Positions 33,875 through 44,989 of a stretch of 64,000 nt of DNA are shown here, in pieces. The position numbers and the translations under genes are program-made. Source of the stretch: Diphasiastrum complanatum (Eukaryota; Streptophyta; Lycopodiopsida; Lycopodiales; Lycopodiaceae); assembly GCA_029204225.1 (NCBI GenBank), contig CM055111.1, positions 4,144,192-4,208,191 of the forward strand, given 5' to 3'. How positions within the stretch are numbered: the first letter of the stretch is position 1; each line of letters opens with the position of its first letter. The notes under the pieces are model-generated. The model did not search any database and was not told the DNA's origin. It saw nothing but the letters and a program-made list of their open reading frames with translations.

Positions 33875-36145
33875 TCAATAGTATGAAGGGGGAGATACAA
33901 AAGGAGGTAACAATGGAGAAGGTGTGAGTGGAGAGGGAGGAGGATAATGTTGTTCACATGGAAGGCTTGGAGACGAAGGTGGAGGAATTGTATAAGGTGG
34001 GGGCGAGGGTTTATCAAGGGGAGGTGGGTAAGAAAGTGGAATGGGAAGTGCTGGTGGAGGAAAAGAAAAGTTTGGAGGCGGGGGGGGTTGCAAACTGGGA
34101 ACAGGATGCTGAAAAGGAGAGGGAGGAGGATGGGATGCAACAGGAGATGGAGGCGGTGGTGGAAAGTAAGTGGATGGTGGTGCAGTATAGGGTGGTGGAG
34201 GAGGGCTGCCAGGGGGCTTTGGAGGAGGAGATTGGACAGTGGGTGAGGAAGGAGGAAGGGAAGAGGGTGGAGGAAACGAGGGAGGTGGAAAAGTGGGAGG
34301 GGGTGGAGAGTAATTGGGTTGGGATGGAGGTGGAGGTGGAGCATTCAAAGGGGGTGGAGGAGGAGAATAGAAGGGAGGTGGAGGAGAGGTATATTCACAA
34401 GGTGGGTAAGAGTATTCTGGAGCTGGTGAGGCAACGTAGGGAGGAGGAGACGAAGAGAAGCTTGGAGGGGGAGGGAGCAGAGGAGGAAGAGGGGTTGATC
34501 CTGCTGGGGATTGAGGAGGCGATTCAAATAAAGGCAGGGGCGGTGGTGGCTGGAGAAGAGGGACAGGCTTATCTGCAGACGATGGAGGTGGGGGAGATGA
34601 CAGGACGAGAGGTGGAGAATGTGGGTCAGGGTGCTCCATTGGAGGTGAGGATGGATCTGGAGATGGTAACAGAGGGGGAGAAGATAGAGGGTGAGGACTT
34701 GGATGCTCCGTTGGAGATAAGGCTGGAGGAGGAGATGATGGAGATGGAGCTACAGAACCGGGAACTGGCTGTTGCGATGGAGTCAAGGGTGAGGAAGGCG
34801 ATGTTAGAGGTGGTGGGTGAAAGGGAGACTGGCCAACAGCTGGAGATGGACCTGAAGAAGGAGATGATGGAGGTGATGAGGACTGGCCAGCAGTTGGAGA
34901 TGGCGGTGAAGGAGAGGATGATAGAGGTGGCGATAGAATGGGAGGGGGTGAAGACTGGCCAGCAGTTGAAGATGGAGGTGAGGAAGTGGCCGGTTGTGGA
35001 GGAGGGAATGGAGTAGGAAAGCACGAAACTCCCTCTGAAAAAAAATCATTGCATTGATCAGGCGACCGCTGCAAAGGCTCATTAGGAATGCAGTTACCTT
35101 GATCATTAAAAGCGATTCCCTTGGATTGTAGCTTCAGGCAATCTGGGCTCTCTCCAGTGAAGAAATTCTTGGCGATCGTCAGATTGCTGAGGTTGGGTAG
35201 GTCACAGATGCCCGCAGAAACCGCTCCAGTGAGAAGATTGTCGCCCACGTCAAGATCAACCAAGCTGATCATGTTGGCTATGGACTCTGGAAGAGTTCCG
35301 CCCAGCTCATTGAAGCTGACATCGAACACAGTCACCTGGTCTAGAAACCCAACTTCATCAGGAACGCATCCGGAGAACATATTGCCCAGCAGGATAATCT
35401 CATTCAAAGTGCGAGACATGTTGGAGATGGTAAGAGGGATCACTCCTTGAAACATGTTGTTCGCTAGAACCATCACAGACACGGGAGAGCTGCCGAGGTT
35501 AGCTGGGATCTCACACTGAAACCGGTTGCTGTTGACAAAGATAGCATCCAGGCGTTTCTCAAACAGGTCAGGAGGTAGACTGCCACGAAAGCCATTGAAT
35601 CTGATGTCCAAATACGCCAGGCTGGGAAGATCGAGCACAACTTCAGGAAACAGACCAGAGAATCTATTATTGCTTACATCGAGCTCGAATAGGAGTTTGA
35701 GATTGCTGAAGCTAGATGGAATGCTCCCTCGGAAGTAATTAGAGTTGATATGGAAGAGCGCGAGGTGGGAAAGAAACCCCAGCTCATGAGGAAGCGTGCC
35801 GGATAGCTGAGCATGGTTGAGATCGATGCCACTGACCACTATCTGGGTGGGATCATCAAGCGCTGGAGAACAGAAGACTCCGCGATAGCTGCATACCTCA
35901 GGACCAATCCAACTCGCTGTAGTATTGGTGGGATCGTTAGTTATGGCTTTCTTCCACGCTTGCAATGCAATGTAGGCGTCTCGGAGGTTTGGATTTGGTT
36001 CCGGAGTAGCTGCTGCTGCCTGTAGAAGATGCCGATGGCGCCTAGCCAAGGAACGTGACACTGGTGCTGCATTGCTGTGGATAGCAGTCCCCGAGAGAGC
36101 TAAGAACCACAGAGATAGCTGCAATACTGAAACACTTCTTTGCAT
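33875..36145 (-). CDS. Leucine-rich repeat extensin (LRX/PEX-type) protein
   Basis: Single-exon frame of 756 residues from ATG (36145) to TGA (33875). Residues 1-27 form a signal peptide (LQLSLWFLALSGTAIHSNA). The N-terminal segment carries an LRR cap with paired cysteines (SWIGPEVCSYRGVFCS, about 78-93). About ten plant-type LRRs follow at 100-335 (LFHINSNYFRGSIPSSFSNL, VFDVSFNELGGTLPESIANM). A cysteine-rich hinge with CLKLQ, GNCIPNE, DQCNDFF and VSCF spans 336-376. The remaining 380 residues are a proline-serine extensin tail. Its first part uses TAGQSS/AVGQSP-type blocks and its last part SPPPP with tyrosines (SPPPYVASP, PPPPFYSPPPPP, ending PSYY). In plants LRX proteins are secreted, anchored in the wall by hydroxylated and glycosylated extensin modules. 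They bind RALF peptides through the LRR domain, guiding wall assembly in growing cells; pollen forms are called PEX. Length and domain order are normal and no frame damage is visible. Confidence 0.93.
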   Translation of the reverse strand: MQRSVSVLQLSLWFLALSGTAIHSNAAPVSRSLARRHRHLLQAAAATPEPNPNLRDAYIALQAWKKAITNDPTNTTASWIGPEVCSYRGVFCSPALDDPTQIVVSGIDLNHAQLSGTLPHELGFLSHLALFHINSNYFRGSIPSSFSNLKLLFELDVSNNRFSGLFPEVVLDLPSLAYLDIRFNGFRGSLPPDLFEKRLDAIFVNSNRFQCEIPANLGSSPVSVMVLANNMFQGVIPLTISNMSRTLNEIILLGNMFSGCVPDEVGFLDQVTVFDVSFNELGGTLPESIANMISLVDLDVGDNLLTGAVSAGICDLPNLSNLTIAKNFFTGESPDCLKLQSKGIAFNDQGNCIPNEPLQRSPDQCNDFFSEGVSCFPTPFPPPQPATSSPPSSTAGQSSPPPILSPPLSSSPSPPSPTAGQSSSPPSSPSSGPSPAVGQSPFHPPPLTSPSSPLTPSQQPVPGSVAPSPSSPPPALSPTEHPSPHPLSSPPLLPSPDPSSPPMEHPDPHSPPLVLSSPPPPSSADKPVPLLQPPPPLPLFESPPQSPAGSTPLPPLLPPPPSFSSSPPPYVASPAPEYSYPPCEYTSPPPPFYSPPPPPLNAPPPPPSQPNYSPPPPTFPPPSFPPPSSLPPSSPTVQSPPPKPPGSPPPPPYTAPPSTYFPPPPPSPVASHPPPSPFQHPVPSLQPPPPPNFSFPPPALPIPLSYPPPLDKPSPPPYTIPPPSSPSLPCEQHYPPPSPLTPSPLLPPFVSPPSYY

Positions 36146-36210
36146 CTCTGAAAACTGGATACAAATCCAACGTAATCTTCAATCAGTCGTCTCTGCAATG
36201 AACAATGCAG

Positions 36211-36496
36211 GTTTGAGCAGCCAAATATCATCTACTTCAGACAATCATCATACCCAAACACAGATATCGCTCAACTAGTTTCTCAGTGAACTATCACTGT
36301 CCAATGCACAGCAGAATATGCTATCAGACGTGATTGAGAAAATGAATCTACAAGTTTGGGCAGCCAAATATCATCTACTTCAGACGATCATCATACCCAG
36401 ACACAGATATCGCTCAACTATTTTCTCAGTGACCTATCACTGTCCAATGCACAGCAGAATATGCTATCAGACGTGATTGAGAAAACGAATCTACAG
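36211..36496. repeat. 143-bp tandem duplication upstream of the LRX gene
   Basis: Units 36211-36353 and 36354-36496 differ at only a handful of bases (CAGACAATCATC versus CAGACGATCATC). They lie 66-351 bp upstream of the LRX start codon, in its 5' leader or promoter. The unit length is not a multiple of three. A plus-strand frame through the region (SQISSTSDDHHTQTQISLN) changes frame between copies and is not supported as coding. Confidence 0.9.
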
Positions 36497-36655
36497 TTCC
36501 CACAAGCTCAATCGCTCTATTCTCAATCTCTCCCTGGATACATGGAACTAGGTAGCAAAGCCGCTGCTGCCTCGAATTCGATACTTACTACACAAGCTGC
36601 CCATATTGTGCCACCACATATCTCATATACCAATCAATCACCTCATGGATCATGA

Positions 36656-36695
36656 CTTCCCCTTACTACAGTGATCTTCCCCTTACTACAGTGAT
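36656..36695. repeat. Exact 20-bp doublet in LRX upstream region
   Basis: CTTCCCCTTACTACAGTGAT occurs twice in direct succession. Confidence 0.95.
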
Positions 36696-36758
36696 CTAGC
36701 GCACTGCATTTGCTTGTGAATGACAGCACATGATCGCATTCCTTCCACGTTCTCTCGC

Positions 36759-36761
<3 letters not shown>

Positions 36762-36796
<35 letters not shown>
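36762..36796. repeat. (CT)n microsatellite upstream of LRX
   Basis: About seventeen CT units, (GA)n on the LRX coding strand. GA-rich tracts are common in plant 5' leaders and core promoters, but no direct evidence places it in the transcript. Confidence 0.95.
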
Positions 36797-36799
<3 letters not shown>

Positions 36800-38889
36800 C
36801 GCCCAGAAATAATGCAAAGGAGAGCTCTCTCGTAGCTCAACAGGCAGAATTCAGTATAGTACCCTGAGACTGTTCTTAATAGCGCGGTATGATTTGAGGC
36901 CGCCTCCGTTGGATTTAGTCAGAAACCTGCAAATCTTGCCACGTTTTATAAGATCAACCATTCAAACGACCCCAAGTGGCAATTCTTCCACGTGGCGAAA
37001 GTGGAATCGATCGCGTGTCGTTTGTGTAGTGCCGCTAAGTTCCATCGCTGGTGAATGGCTGTCATCTAGGCTATTCCGAAATTTGAATGGGTATCGCCTT
37101 TCACTGCCATTTCCACGGTTTTCTTTTTGAAAGCCCACAACTCAAATGAAAGGCAACTGAAGGCCTGTCACATTAAAAAACGGCCCACAACCCTCGAAAC
37201 AAAGCCAGCATTTCAGTGACGCCATTCATTCTGAAAGGCATGACCGCCCTTCAAACACGGACAGTGCCTCCAAATCTACGTAATAATGACCCTATAACAA
37301 AAAGAATTAAATAGAAACGTGAGCGGTACAGAGTACGCAGATACTCTAACTGCACTGCACCCTGCACAGCCCATCACATTGAAGGTTTGATAATACCTAC
37401 CTAGGGAAGTGTAACAGCAGTCAACAACAACAACGCGTACTCCTGACCTCGTGAACACAGCCTGACTCGAGAGCGTGTCTCTGTATGTATGCAAGGCTGC
37501 TCAATCTCCAGACACAGGTTTTCAAAATCAGTTTCAATTTCTTTGTGTGTTTCAGTTGAGACTTGGAAGTTTGGAACATGGAAATTTCCTCGTGATACTA
37601 CTAATATTATCTAATACCAACATACATACTTCTTTTTCTATGCTTTATTCCGTCTTGGATTCCAAAAACCATCTCCCTTTCTACCTCGACAAGTTTTGCC
37701 AAGAGACTTGTTCTCCTTAAACAGATTCATCGGTGTCCTTGTCTTTCATGCACTCTGAGATGCTGAGGGTATCTCGATCTCGTGCACGGAAACCTAGTGC
37801 CACTTAACCTACAAAATTCGTCGGTATAGGGCTGGAGTTCTCCAAGTCCAAATATTTCCTGCTTCCAAATCCTTGAGTTATGAAGAGATATATGCACTTT
37901 TCTTGTGCAAATTCTTTTTTTACGGTCGTAAAATGTTCAAGTTTTTTCCTACAACCTTCTATTTCCTATATTGAAGCGAATCAAAACCAAAATGCTCTGA
38001 TGAACCACAGTTGGGAATCAGATGTCAAATTGGTCGTTCTCATACATCAAGGCATTCAATAACATTCAAGACAAGAAAAGCATTTGCATAACATCTACTA
38101 TATTATTAGTGAATTTCTTGAGCGTTGTTGTGACAAACCCACACAGCTCATCGGCGTGAGAGGCACTATCTCTCTCATGAACTGTATATGTTCGTCTTGC
38201 TTACTTAGGATGTTCAACCTATTCTCTCATGTTTGATCTATTTATATAGATAGAGAGCAGAAGGTTTAATCTAATCTAAGATTACAAGAATGGCTAATTA
38301 AGCACGTCCTAACGGTATCCAGATTTGTTGTCGTCATCGTCCGTGGAGGTGGTACTCCTCCTGATGGGGCAAAGGAGATAGAAGAATGTGAACAAAGAAG
38401 AGAGTAGGAATATTGCAGAACCGCTCTCCCGTTACAATCAGCTGCTAGATGCAAAAACAGTCTAATAGAAAGCTTATGCTAAGTATAATCATAACTTTAA
38501 GTGTTCTAGTTGCCCAATAGGATCTTAAAAATTAGTTCATACTCAAAAAAAATGAGAGTACAGTCCACCAAAGAGATTAGAAATGCTTGTGTGTGTGGTA
38601 TTACTGGAAATCAGATTCAATATGAAGTTTAGTTCTGAAATAGATGGAAGAGCAGTATGATATCGCGAGTTCCTCAGGCGTCAAAGACAGCCATCGTCTG
38701 ATCAAAAGCGAAGGAGTCGTAGACGTTCGTGTTCTGATCAGAGTGAGTAAACAAGCGCGATTAAACAGCAATAAAGTGCATTCAATCACAACAAGCATTC
38801 ATCTACGTTATACACAGATAGAAAAATGTGCCACCCCCAAGCCATGTGATAGCAAGAGGAGAAGAGCTCTATAGGTAACCTAGACCAAA
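36797..38889. other. Interval without a supported gene; likely LTR remnant at 38130-38310
   Basis: No coding frame with a known motif is present. At about 38130-38310 the sequence has the same order of short blocks as the element 3 LTR at 8330-8610: GCGTGAGAG, ATCTCTCTCA-type spacer, CTTGCTTACT, and AAGATTACAAGAATGGCTAAT. This suggests an old minus-strand LTR of a related copia lineage. The call is weak. Confidence 0.4.
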
Positions 38890-40799
38890 GTCGTCGACGG
38901 AATAATCACTACCTCAATATATAGAGAGTAGGATCATGTGCATGAACCCATGCAATTCCCATGCAGGTGAATACATCACAACTATTCATGCATTCCTCCT
39001 GCCTATATCAACCACACAGGAAGAAGCTCAACTTCCGGAGTATCAAATGTATTTTCATCAACTACACTACTTCAGATCAAGCCTACAAGTTGTTCGATCC
39101 CATCGAGTTGAAGATATTCACCAGCTGGGATGTCATCTTCATCGAAGATTAGTTTATCGACCTCAAAGGAAAAGGCAATGCCCTTCGTGGGCAATTCTTT
39201 AGGCCTAGTATGAAAAAGGGCGTCCAACAGTATGTAACCGATTGCCAGAAGTGTCACCTGTCAGATTTTCCTGACATATTGAACTTTCCAGTTCCTCAGT
39301 CGACTATTCCCATTGAAGGCCCAAGCTCATCTATTGTCGATGAACAAGACATCAACGGCAAATCAGAAGATGATGTTGCAGTTCAGCAACTACAGTATGA
39401 TGAAAATGATCAACTTCCCAGAAGATCATCAAGAGCTAGTAGATGACCTATCAGGTATATCAATGAGTCTGTAGCCTACCTTGTTCATGAGCCAACGACT
39501 ATCGAAGAGGCACTCAGTCAGCCAAATTCCGATCTCTGGAAAGAAGCTATGGATAAAGAGATCTTATCAAGAACCAGACATGGACGATTGTCGCATTACC
39601 TGCTAGTAGAAACGTAGTTCCTTGCAAATGGATTTTCAAAGTCAAGTACAAAGTAGATGGAAGAATCAATAGAAGGAAAGCCCGACTTGTCGCCAGAGGA
39701 TTTTCTCAAGTATACAACGTCGATTACACTGAGACTTTCAGTCCAGCATTCTTCAATTCAACTTTTATTATCGTTTGATGCTGCTGCAGATTTGGAAATA
39801 CATCAAATGGATGTACAGACAACATATCTCAATGGAGTTATTGAAGAAGACATTTACATGGTGCAACCCAAAGGTTATATTATCGAGGGTAAACACAATC
39901 ATGTGTGTAAACTCCATAAGGCACTTTATGGCTTGATGCAATCTGCTCGAGCATGGTTTCAAAGGACAATACTTTCCTTTTTTATCACGGCTACACACCT
40001 AGCTCTTCAGATTGAAATGTTTACTTCAAGACAGTGCAACAATCTTTTATCATTATCACTTTGTATGTGGACAACACATTGCTCTTTAGCAACAGTATCG
40101 ATCTGATAAAAGAAGGCAAGTCAATGTTATCTTCCAAATTTGACATGACCGATCTGGGCGAAGCTCATTTTTGCCTTGGTATTCAAATCCACAGAGACAA
40201 AAATCGAAAGTTGATCTACATTTCTCAATAGAGGTACATCTACAATATATTAGTTAGATATAATCTGTTTAATTGCAAGTTAGATCTCTCAATGGAACCA
40301 GGTCTCAAATTGTCAAAGGACCAGTGTCCTCAAACAATTCAAGAGAATGAGCATATGCGTGAATATCCTTATCATTCGATAATAGGATCTCTTATGTACG
40401 CAAATTCATCTGTACCAGGCCAGACATAGCTTTTGCAGTCAGCTCTTTAAGTCAGTATATGACCAACCTTGGTGTAACACATTGGAAGGCTCTTATCAGA
40501 GTCATGAGATATCTTCAAGCTATATGGACTTTTGAATTTGTTATGGAGCAGTCAACAATGACAAACTCAATTTACTCATTGGTTTTACATATGCAAATTG
40601 GGCAGGAGATGTAGACACTCGTAAATCCACTTCCGGATTTACAGTCTTCCTCAACAATGGTCCAATTTTCTGGAACAGTTGCAAGAAATCTTCAATAGCT
40701 CTATCTTCTACAGAATTAGAGTATATCGCAACCTCACAAGCTACAAAGAAAGCAATTTGGTTGAGAAAATTACTTTTAGATATCAGTCTGAATCAATAT
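38890..40799 (+). pseudogene. Ty1/copia pol of host element C, interrupted in RNase H
   Basis: The order is post-integrase segment at 38961-39152 (FRSIKCIFINYTTSDQAYKL, KIFTSWDVIFIEDQF) and a linker with RRSSRASR near 39430. RT follows from about 39480: TIEEALSQPNSDLWKEAM, AADLEIHQMDVQTTYLNGVI, VCKLHKALYGLMQSARAWF. The palm motif is YVDN (LYVDNTLLFSNS), so the second catalytic aspartate is lost. Then come FDMTDLGEAHFCLGIQIHRD and RNase H (TRKSTSGFTVFLNNGPIFWN, SIALSSTELEYIATSQATKK). The frame ends in WLRKLLLDISLNQY at 40799, where an LTR begins. Several frameshifts (about 39650, 39990, 40230) show it was already decaying. The missing remainder of RNase H is found at 57004-57276 on the other strand. 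Confidence 0.85.
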
Positions 40800-41646
40800 T
40801 GTCAATTTTCAGTGAAAAAGGACAAATATTGATTGTACTATCAATCATTAAGAGTTATTGATTGCTTAATCCAAAGATCTATCAAGTTCTAGATGTTAGA
40901 TCTTGATCTAGATGCTTTACACTATGATTTAAGCAAGAGCAATGGATCAAATGATCAAACACATGGATGGGCAGCCTCACATGTGTGGAGGACAGTACCT
41001 GTATGGCCTGTTTACAGAGAGTAAAGTACATTAACTTACAAATGCATTTCATTCATCAAAACTCAAGACAAATGTGGAAATCTCAACAAAACTAGAATTT
41101 GCCAATCTCACATCAACTTGTTATTGATTTGGTTGATCCCTTTATAGATCAAGTACATCCATGAGTTGTGTACTGTCCAGCAGGCCTTCACACATGTGAA
41201 GAGTGCCTAGTCATCCAGATTCACCAATGGGAGCCATATGTGCTCATTTTCCAAAGTTGACTATTCTCTTTGGCTAGAAAACAAAAAACTAGTCTTCCAC
41301 ATTTATAGGAATATTTCCTATAAAATAGGATCTAATGGAATCTTCCTATCTTATCTTCTTAGAAGCTTATCCACACATGTGAATGGTATCTTGACATGTG
41401 TGAGTAATAACTCATTCACATTGAAGTCCAATCTATTTACACAAAGTTTGACCAATTTGACCATTTTCAAGATTCTACTCAAAAGTCACACTAGTGTAGA
41501 TCAAGCTAAAATCAATCTAACTTTATAAAAATGACTTATGTACATTCTTTCACACGTGGGAACAGACTCCACATGTGTGAGATCCTATCAAGCTCAAATA
41601 ACTTGAGATCTACAAGGTACAACAAGTTGGAAGTGATATTTTAACA
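40800..41646 (-). mobile_element. 3' LTR of copia element A/B
   Basis: It runs TGTCAATTTTCAGTG...TTTTAACA, about 847 bp, with the complemented purine tract CTCCTCCTCAC on its right. Its complement matches the LTR at 57277-58106 throughout, at roughly 96 percent by eye. Several CACATGTG/CACGTG palindromes are present. Left flank is AATAT (40795-40799). Confidence 0.9.
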
Positions 41647-41659
41647 CTCCTCCTCACTT

Positions 41660-42740
41660 CTAACTTGGCAAGTCTAATGTACACATATCTACAATTCCAA
41701 GAACATCTCTTAACTTGAAAAATGAATCTTTAGCCAAAGGTTTGGTTAAGATATCAGCTATGCACTCGGATGAAGGCACATGATGAAGTTGAACCTCCTT
41801 GGATTGCACCTTCTCCCTCACAAAGTGATGAGTTATCTCAATATGCTTTGTTCTAGCATGGAAGATCGGATTGGTAGCAATTTGTTGAGAAGCTTGATTG
41901 TCACAATAGATGCAAGGGACCACCTCGGCCTTTAGCACTTGAAGCTCCACCAAAAGCCTTTTTAGCCATAGGAGTTATTTGGTTGTTGAAGTCAATGCCT
42001 TGTACTCAGCCTCACAAGAGGAAAGAGAAATTGTATCTTGCCTTTTGGAAAGCCAAGATATCACTCCTCCACAAAGAAAAGTGACAAATGCACTTATGGA
42101 TCGTCTATCCATCTTATCTTTCGAAAAATCTGAATCCAAAAATGCTCTCAAGTACAAGTTAGATCCTTGATAGAGAATGCCAAAAAACCTAGTAGAAGAG
42201 ACATATCTAAGCACTCTCTTGGCACTTTTCCAATGATGCATCAAGGGACCTTGCATATATTGACTTAACTTGCTTACACTATAACTCAAATCTGGTCTAG
42301 TGATTGTCAAATAGATTAAGGAGCCTATTAGCTTCCTAAAGAGTGTGATGTCCTCAAAGGATGCTTCATCACAATCATTAGTAACTTTACAAGATTGCTC
42401 TATAGGGGTGTCAGTCCCTTTACAATCTTTCATGCCAAACCTTTCAAGAATGGAAGTAGCATACTTTGATTAACTTATAAAAGTAAAATCACTACCTCTA
42501 GTAGCTTCTATTCCAAGTATGAGCTTAAGAAGTCCTAGATCTACCATCTTGAATTCACTAGACAAGGAAACTTTAACATTTCTTATGCCTTCACCATCAT
42601 TTCCTGTCAATATGATATCATCAACATAAAGTACTAAAATGATGATCTTTCCATCATTACATTTGATGTACAAAGAAGGCTCATAAGAGCTAATCACAAA
42701 GCCAAGAGAGTAGAGAAAATCATGCAAGCTAGAGTACCAT
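41660..42740 (-). pseudogene. Ty1/copia RT-RNase H of element A
   Basis: On the minus strand, 42727-42470 is RT palm (SLHDFLYSLGFVISSYEPSL, LVLYVDDIILTGNDGEG with intact YVDD). 42433-41975 is the late RT and early RNase H (DTPIEQSCKVTNDCDEASFE, LTITRPDLSYSVSKLSQYMQ, DTISLSSCEAEYKALTSTTK). 41953-41660 completes RNase H (YCDNQASQQIATNPIFHART, IADILTKPLAKDSFFKLRD). Only single frame changes near 42470 and 41960 disrupt it. It is cut at about 42740, where repeat R begins. The RT N-terminal segment at 59986-60300 has the same strand and could be its detached continuation. Confidence 0.88.
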
Positions 42741-42745
42741 TAGAG

Positions 42746-43299
42746 GAGTTCTCAATATCAAAAAGACCCTTTAAGGAATGCCATGTAGGATATAGAAAAA
42801 TATCAAAATAAAAAAAACAATATTGTTTATTTGCTTGCCCCCACCACTCCCGAGGCCTCCCCAACTCCCAATGATCTAACCACAGTGTCTATAGTCACAA
42901 TTAAGAACTGTAAACAATTCGCAGTATAACTTGACTAAATTCAAAAATATTTCCTCCATTGGTTACGAAAAGGGCAATATTTTCACTGGATCTAGAATAT
43001 GACCGCCATCTCCAAATTTGAATCAAGAAAAATTGCAAAATGTTTACATATGCATTCCTTCCACGAGAATGGAAATATGGGTGTCATCTCCAATATGAAC
43101 GCCATCATCACCTTGGAATGGAAATATGAGCGCCAACTACCTATTGGAATGAAAAAATGAGCGGCATTTCCAGATTTGAATCAAGCATATAAGCATGGAG
43201 ATTGGATTGATCGTACATAGTATATAATATAATCAAAGATGAGTATTTTGTTTTGCTTCATATAATCTGGTCATAGTACTTTCATGCAACTGATTACTC
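42746..43299. mobile_element. Repeat R, copy 3
   Basis: The edge CATTAGAGGAGTTCTC...AAAAAGACCC and the following AACAATATTGTTTATTTGCT match arm 1 at 4248-4400. Similarity fades after about 250 bp. The segment 42985-43180 has repeated ATATGAGCGCCA/ATATGACCGCCATCTCC words of about 30 bp. No gene is seen. Confidence 0.6.
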
Positions 43300-43612
43300 T
43301 ATTGTTTTTTTGATGATGATATTGTATCATCTACATGTGGATATCCCTATTGATTTGGCACCTTTTCAGAGAAGAGGAGGCAAAGGAATTCAAATATATG
43401 CTAAGGATCGTTCTAGTTACAGGGCAGAAGGAAAAAAAAACTTGGATTTGTGGATAGATGGAACATTATATCCAGAAGATCCAAACACTTTGACACATCC
43501 CACATCCTCTTCAATAACTCATTTAGTTGCATGGATATGCAATGGGCATAGTGGATTACTAGGACATTGTAAAAGGTTGCAGAACCATGGAAAACAACTT
43601 TATATGAATAAA
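43300..43612 (+). pseudogene. Diverged second copy of element E
   Basis: A frame from about 43310 reads IDLAPFQRRGGKGIQIYAKD, KNLDLWIDGTLYPEDPNTL and ITHLVAWICNGHSGLLGHCK. The last part aligns with ITHLLIFVCKGNSGLFGYCQ at about 25800-25865, including the preceding YP..DP.T spacing. This establishes E as a family with at least two members here. The segment upstream of the aligned part is better preserved than in the first copy. Confidence 0.5.
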
Positions 43613-44637
43613 GTCTAAGTCTGGGAAGGATCACAATGTCATTTGGGTAGTGGTTGACAGGCTAACCAAAATGGCACAATTTATTCCAACAAGAACTATT
43701 GTCAAAGCTTCAAAACTTGCTCAACTCTTCATGAGAAGTTGTTCAAGTTGTATGGTTTGTTGAACGATATTGTTAGTGATCGTGATTCCAAGTTCACTGA
43801 CAAGTTTTGGAAGGCAGTCTCTGAGAGACTGAAAACTATTTTAAGTCTATCGTTTACGGATCACCTAGAAACTGATGGTCAGGACCGAACATGTCAACCA
43901 GTCGATGGAAGATATGCTTCGCACATATGTTTCCAAGCGACAATCAAATTGGAAAAAGTACTTCAATAATGGTTCAGCTCGCGTACAATAGTATGAAGCA
44001 TTTTGCCACTAGTTTTAGTTCTTTTATACTCTTGTACGACTTTCAACCTCGTTCCCCTATCTCCGTTGGGACTCAAGGTACAAGCTACAACGGATTTCTT
44101 GCATGAGATGTATGAAATGTTGTAGGTGGCTGGGGAAAGCATCAGATCGGCTCAGGATATAAGAGTCCAATTCTATGCTAACCGAAGTTGTGCTCCTTGA
44201 GAATTTGAGATGAGTGATTGGGTGTAACTTAGATTCCCAAAAGACTCTAAGACACTTTGAACTAGAAAATGTCTGAAGGTATCTTCACATTTTGTTAGTC
44301 CTTTCAAAGTTCATAACAAGATTGGTAGGATTGCGTTTGGATCAGAACTTCCTGTTGGAACTAAGGTTCAACCTGTATTCCATGTTAGTCATTTAAAAGA
44401 ACGACTTGGTGGAAAAGATGACCTAATTTTCACATATGATCTACTTCTTTTGTACCCCATGAACCTGATAGGATCATGGACACCCAATGTCATCAGTTGA
44501 GAAATAGTTTGACTTTCGAACACAAATTCATTGGAAAGGTAAGTCAGATGATGAGGACACTTGGGAGAGAGAAGACGATTTGAGACTTAGATTCCCTGGT
44601 TTTTTCTCATACAAGGAAGTTTTTATGGGGGAGGGAA
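43613..44637 (+). pseudogene. Ty3/gypsy integrase and C-terminal pol fragment
   Basis: Reading through frame changes gives VIWVVVDRLTKMAQFIPTRT, LLNDIVSDRDSKFTDKFWKA (integrase core with the VSDRD aspartate), then a degraded LAYNSMKHFATSF segment. KVHNKIGRIAFGSELPVGTK, VQPVFHVSHLKERLGGKDDL and finally SDDEDTWEREDDLRLRFPGF follow. That last piece matches the chromodomain-like end of plant Ty3/gypsy chromoviruses. In the family this protein inserts element DNA into chromosomes. Gag, protease, RT and RNase H are absent. At least five frameshifts or stops occur. A purine tract (GGGGGAGGGAA) follows directly. Confidence 0.85.
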
Positions 44638-44989
44638 TGTTGTGTACCATAACGATATGCCCTCAATGACGGCCTCGCAAGGGGCATGATGCAAGTCTGG
44701 CATTATCGACATGTTGGCGTGCCACGCGTCACCATCCTAGGTGGTCATGTGGTCACTGACAGGACCGTGCTTGATGAGACACACCATGCTATATCTATAT
44801 AGTGGTGGGATTTCCCTCTTTCTATTCACTCAGTCTACCCGGGAGTTTGTGGGTGGAGAGCACATGCATGAGCCAGGATGTATCTCCAAGCTAGAAGCTA
44901 GGGAGAGTTGAGTGTGATGGCTGGTGGTATGGGATGCCAGTTATTGTAGGAGGCTCAACTGGGCATGACTATGTCGATAGCTCCAGTTC
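44638..44989 (+). mobile_element. 3' LTR of the Ty3/gypsy fragment (end uncertain)
   Basis: The polypurine tract ATGGGGGAGGGAA at 44625-44637 precedes TGTTGTGTACCATAAC. A TATATCTATATAG stretch near 44790 could be its promoter. I cannot fix the right end. Confidence 0.6.

Noticed and set aside
33928-35016. Long plus-strand reading frame of 362 codons, rich in Glu, Arg and Gly
   Set aside because: It is the antisense of the proline-serine extensin tail; the composition is forced by CCN codons read backwards.
36356-36655. Plus-strand frame SQISSTSDDHHTQTQISLN as a gene upstream of LRX
   Set aside because: The 143-bp duplication shifts its frame between copies, with a stop in the first copy and no known domain.
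36821-36870. tRNA-like text (TAGCTCAACAGGCAGA) near 36835
   Set aside because: It resembles a tRNA D-arm but I could not build the rest of a cloverleaf around it.
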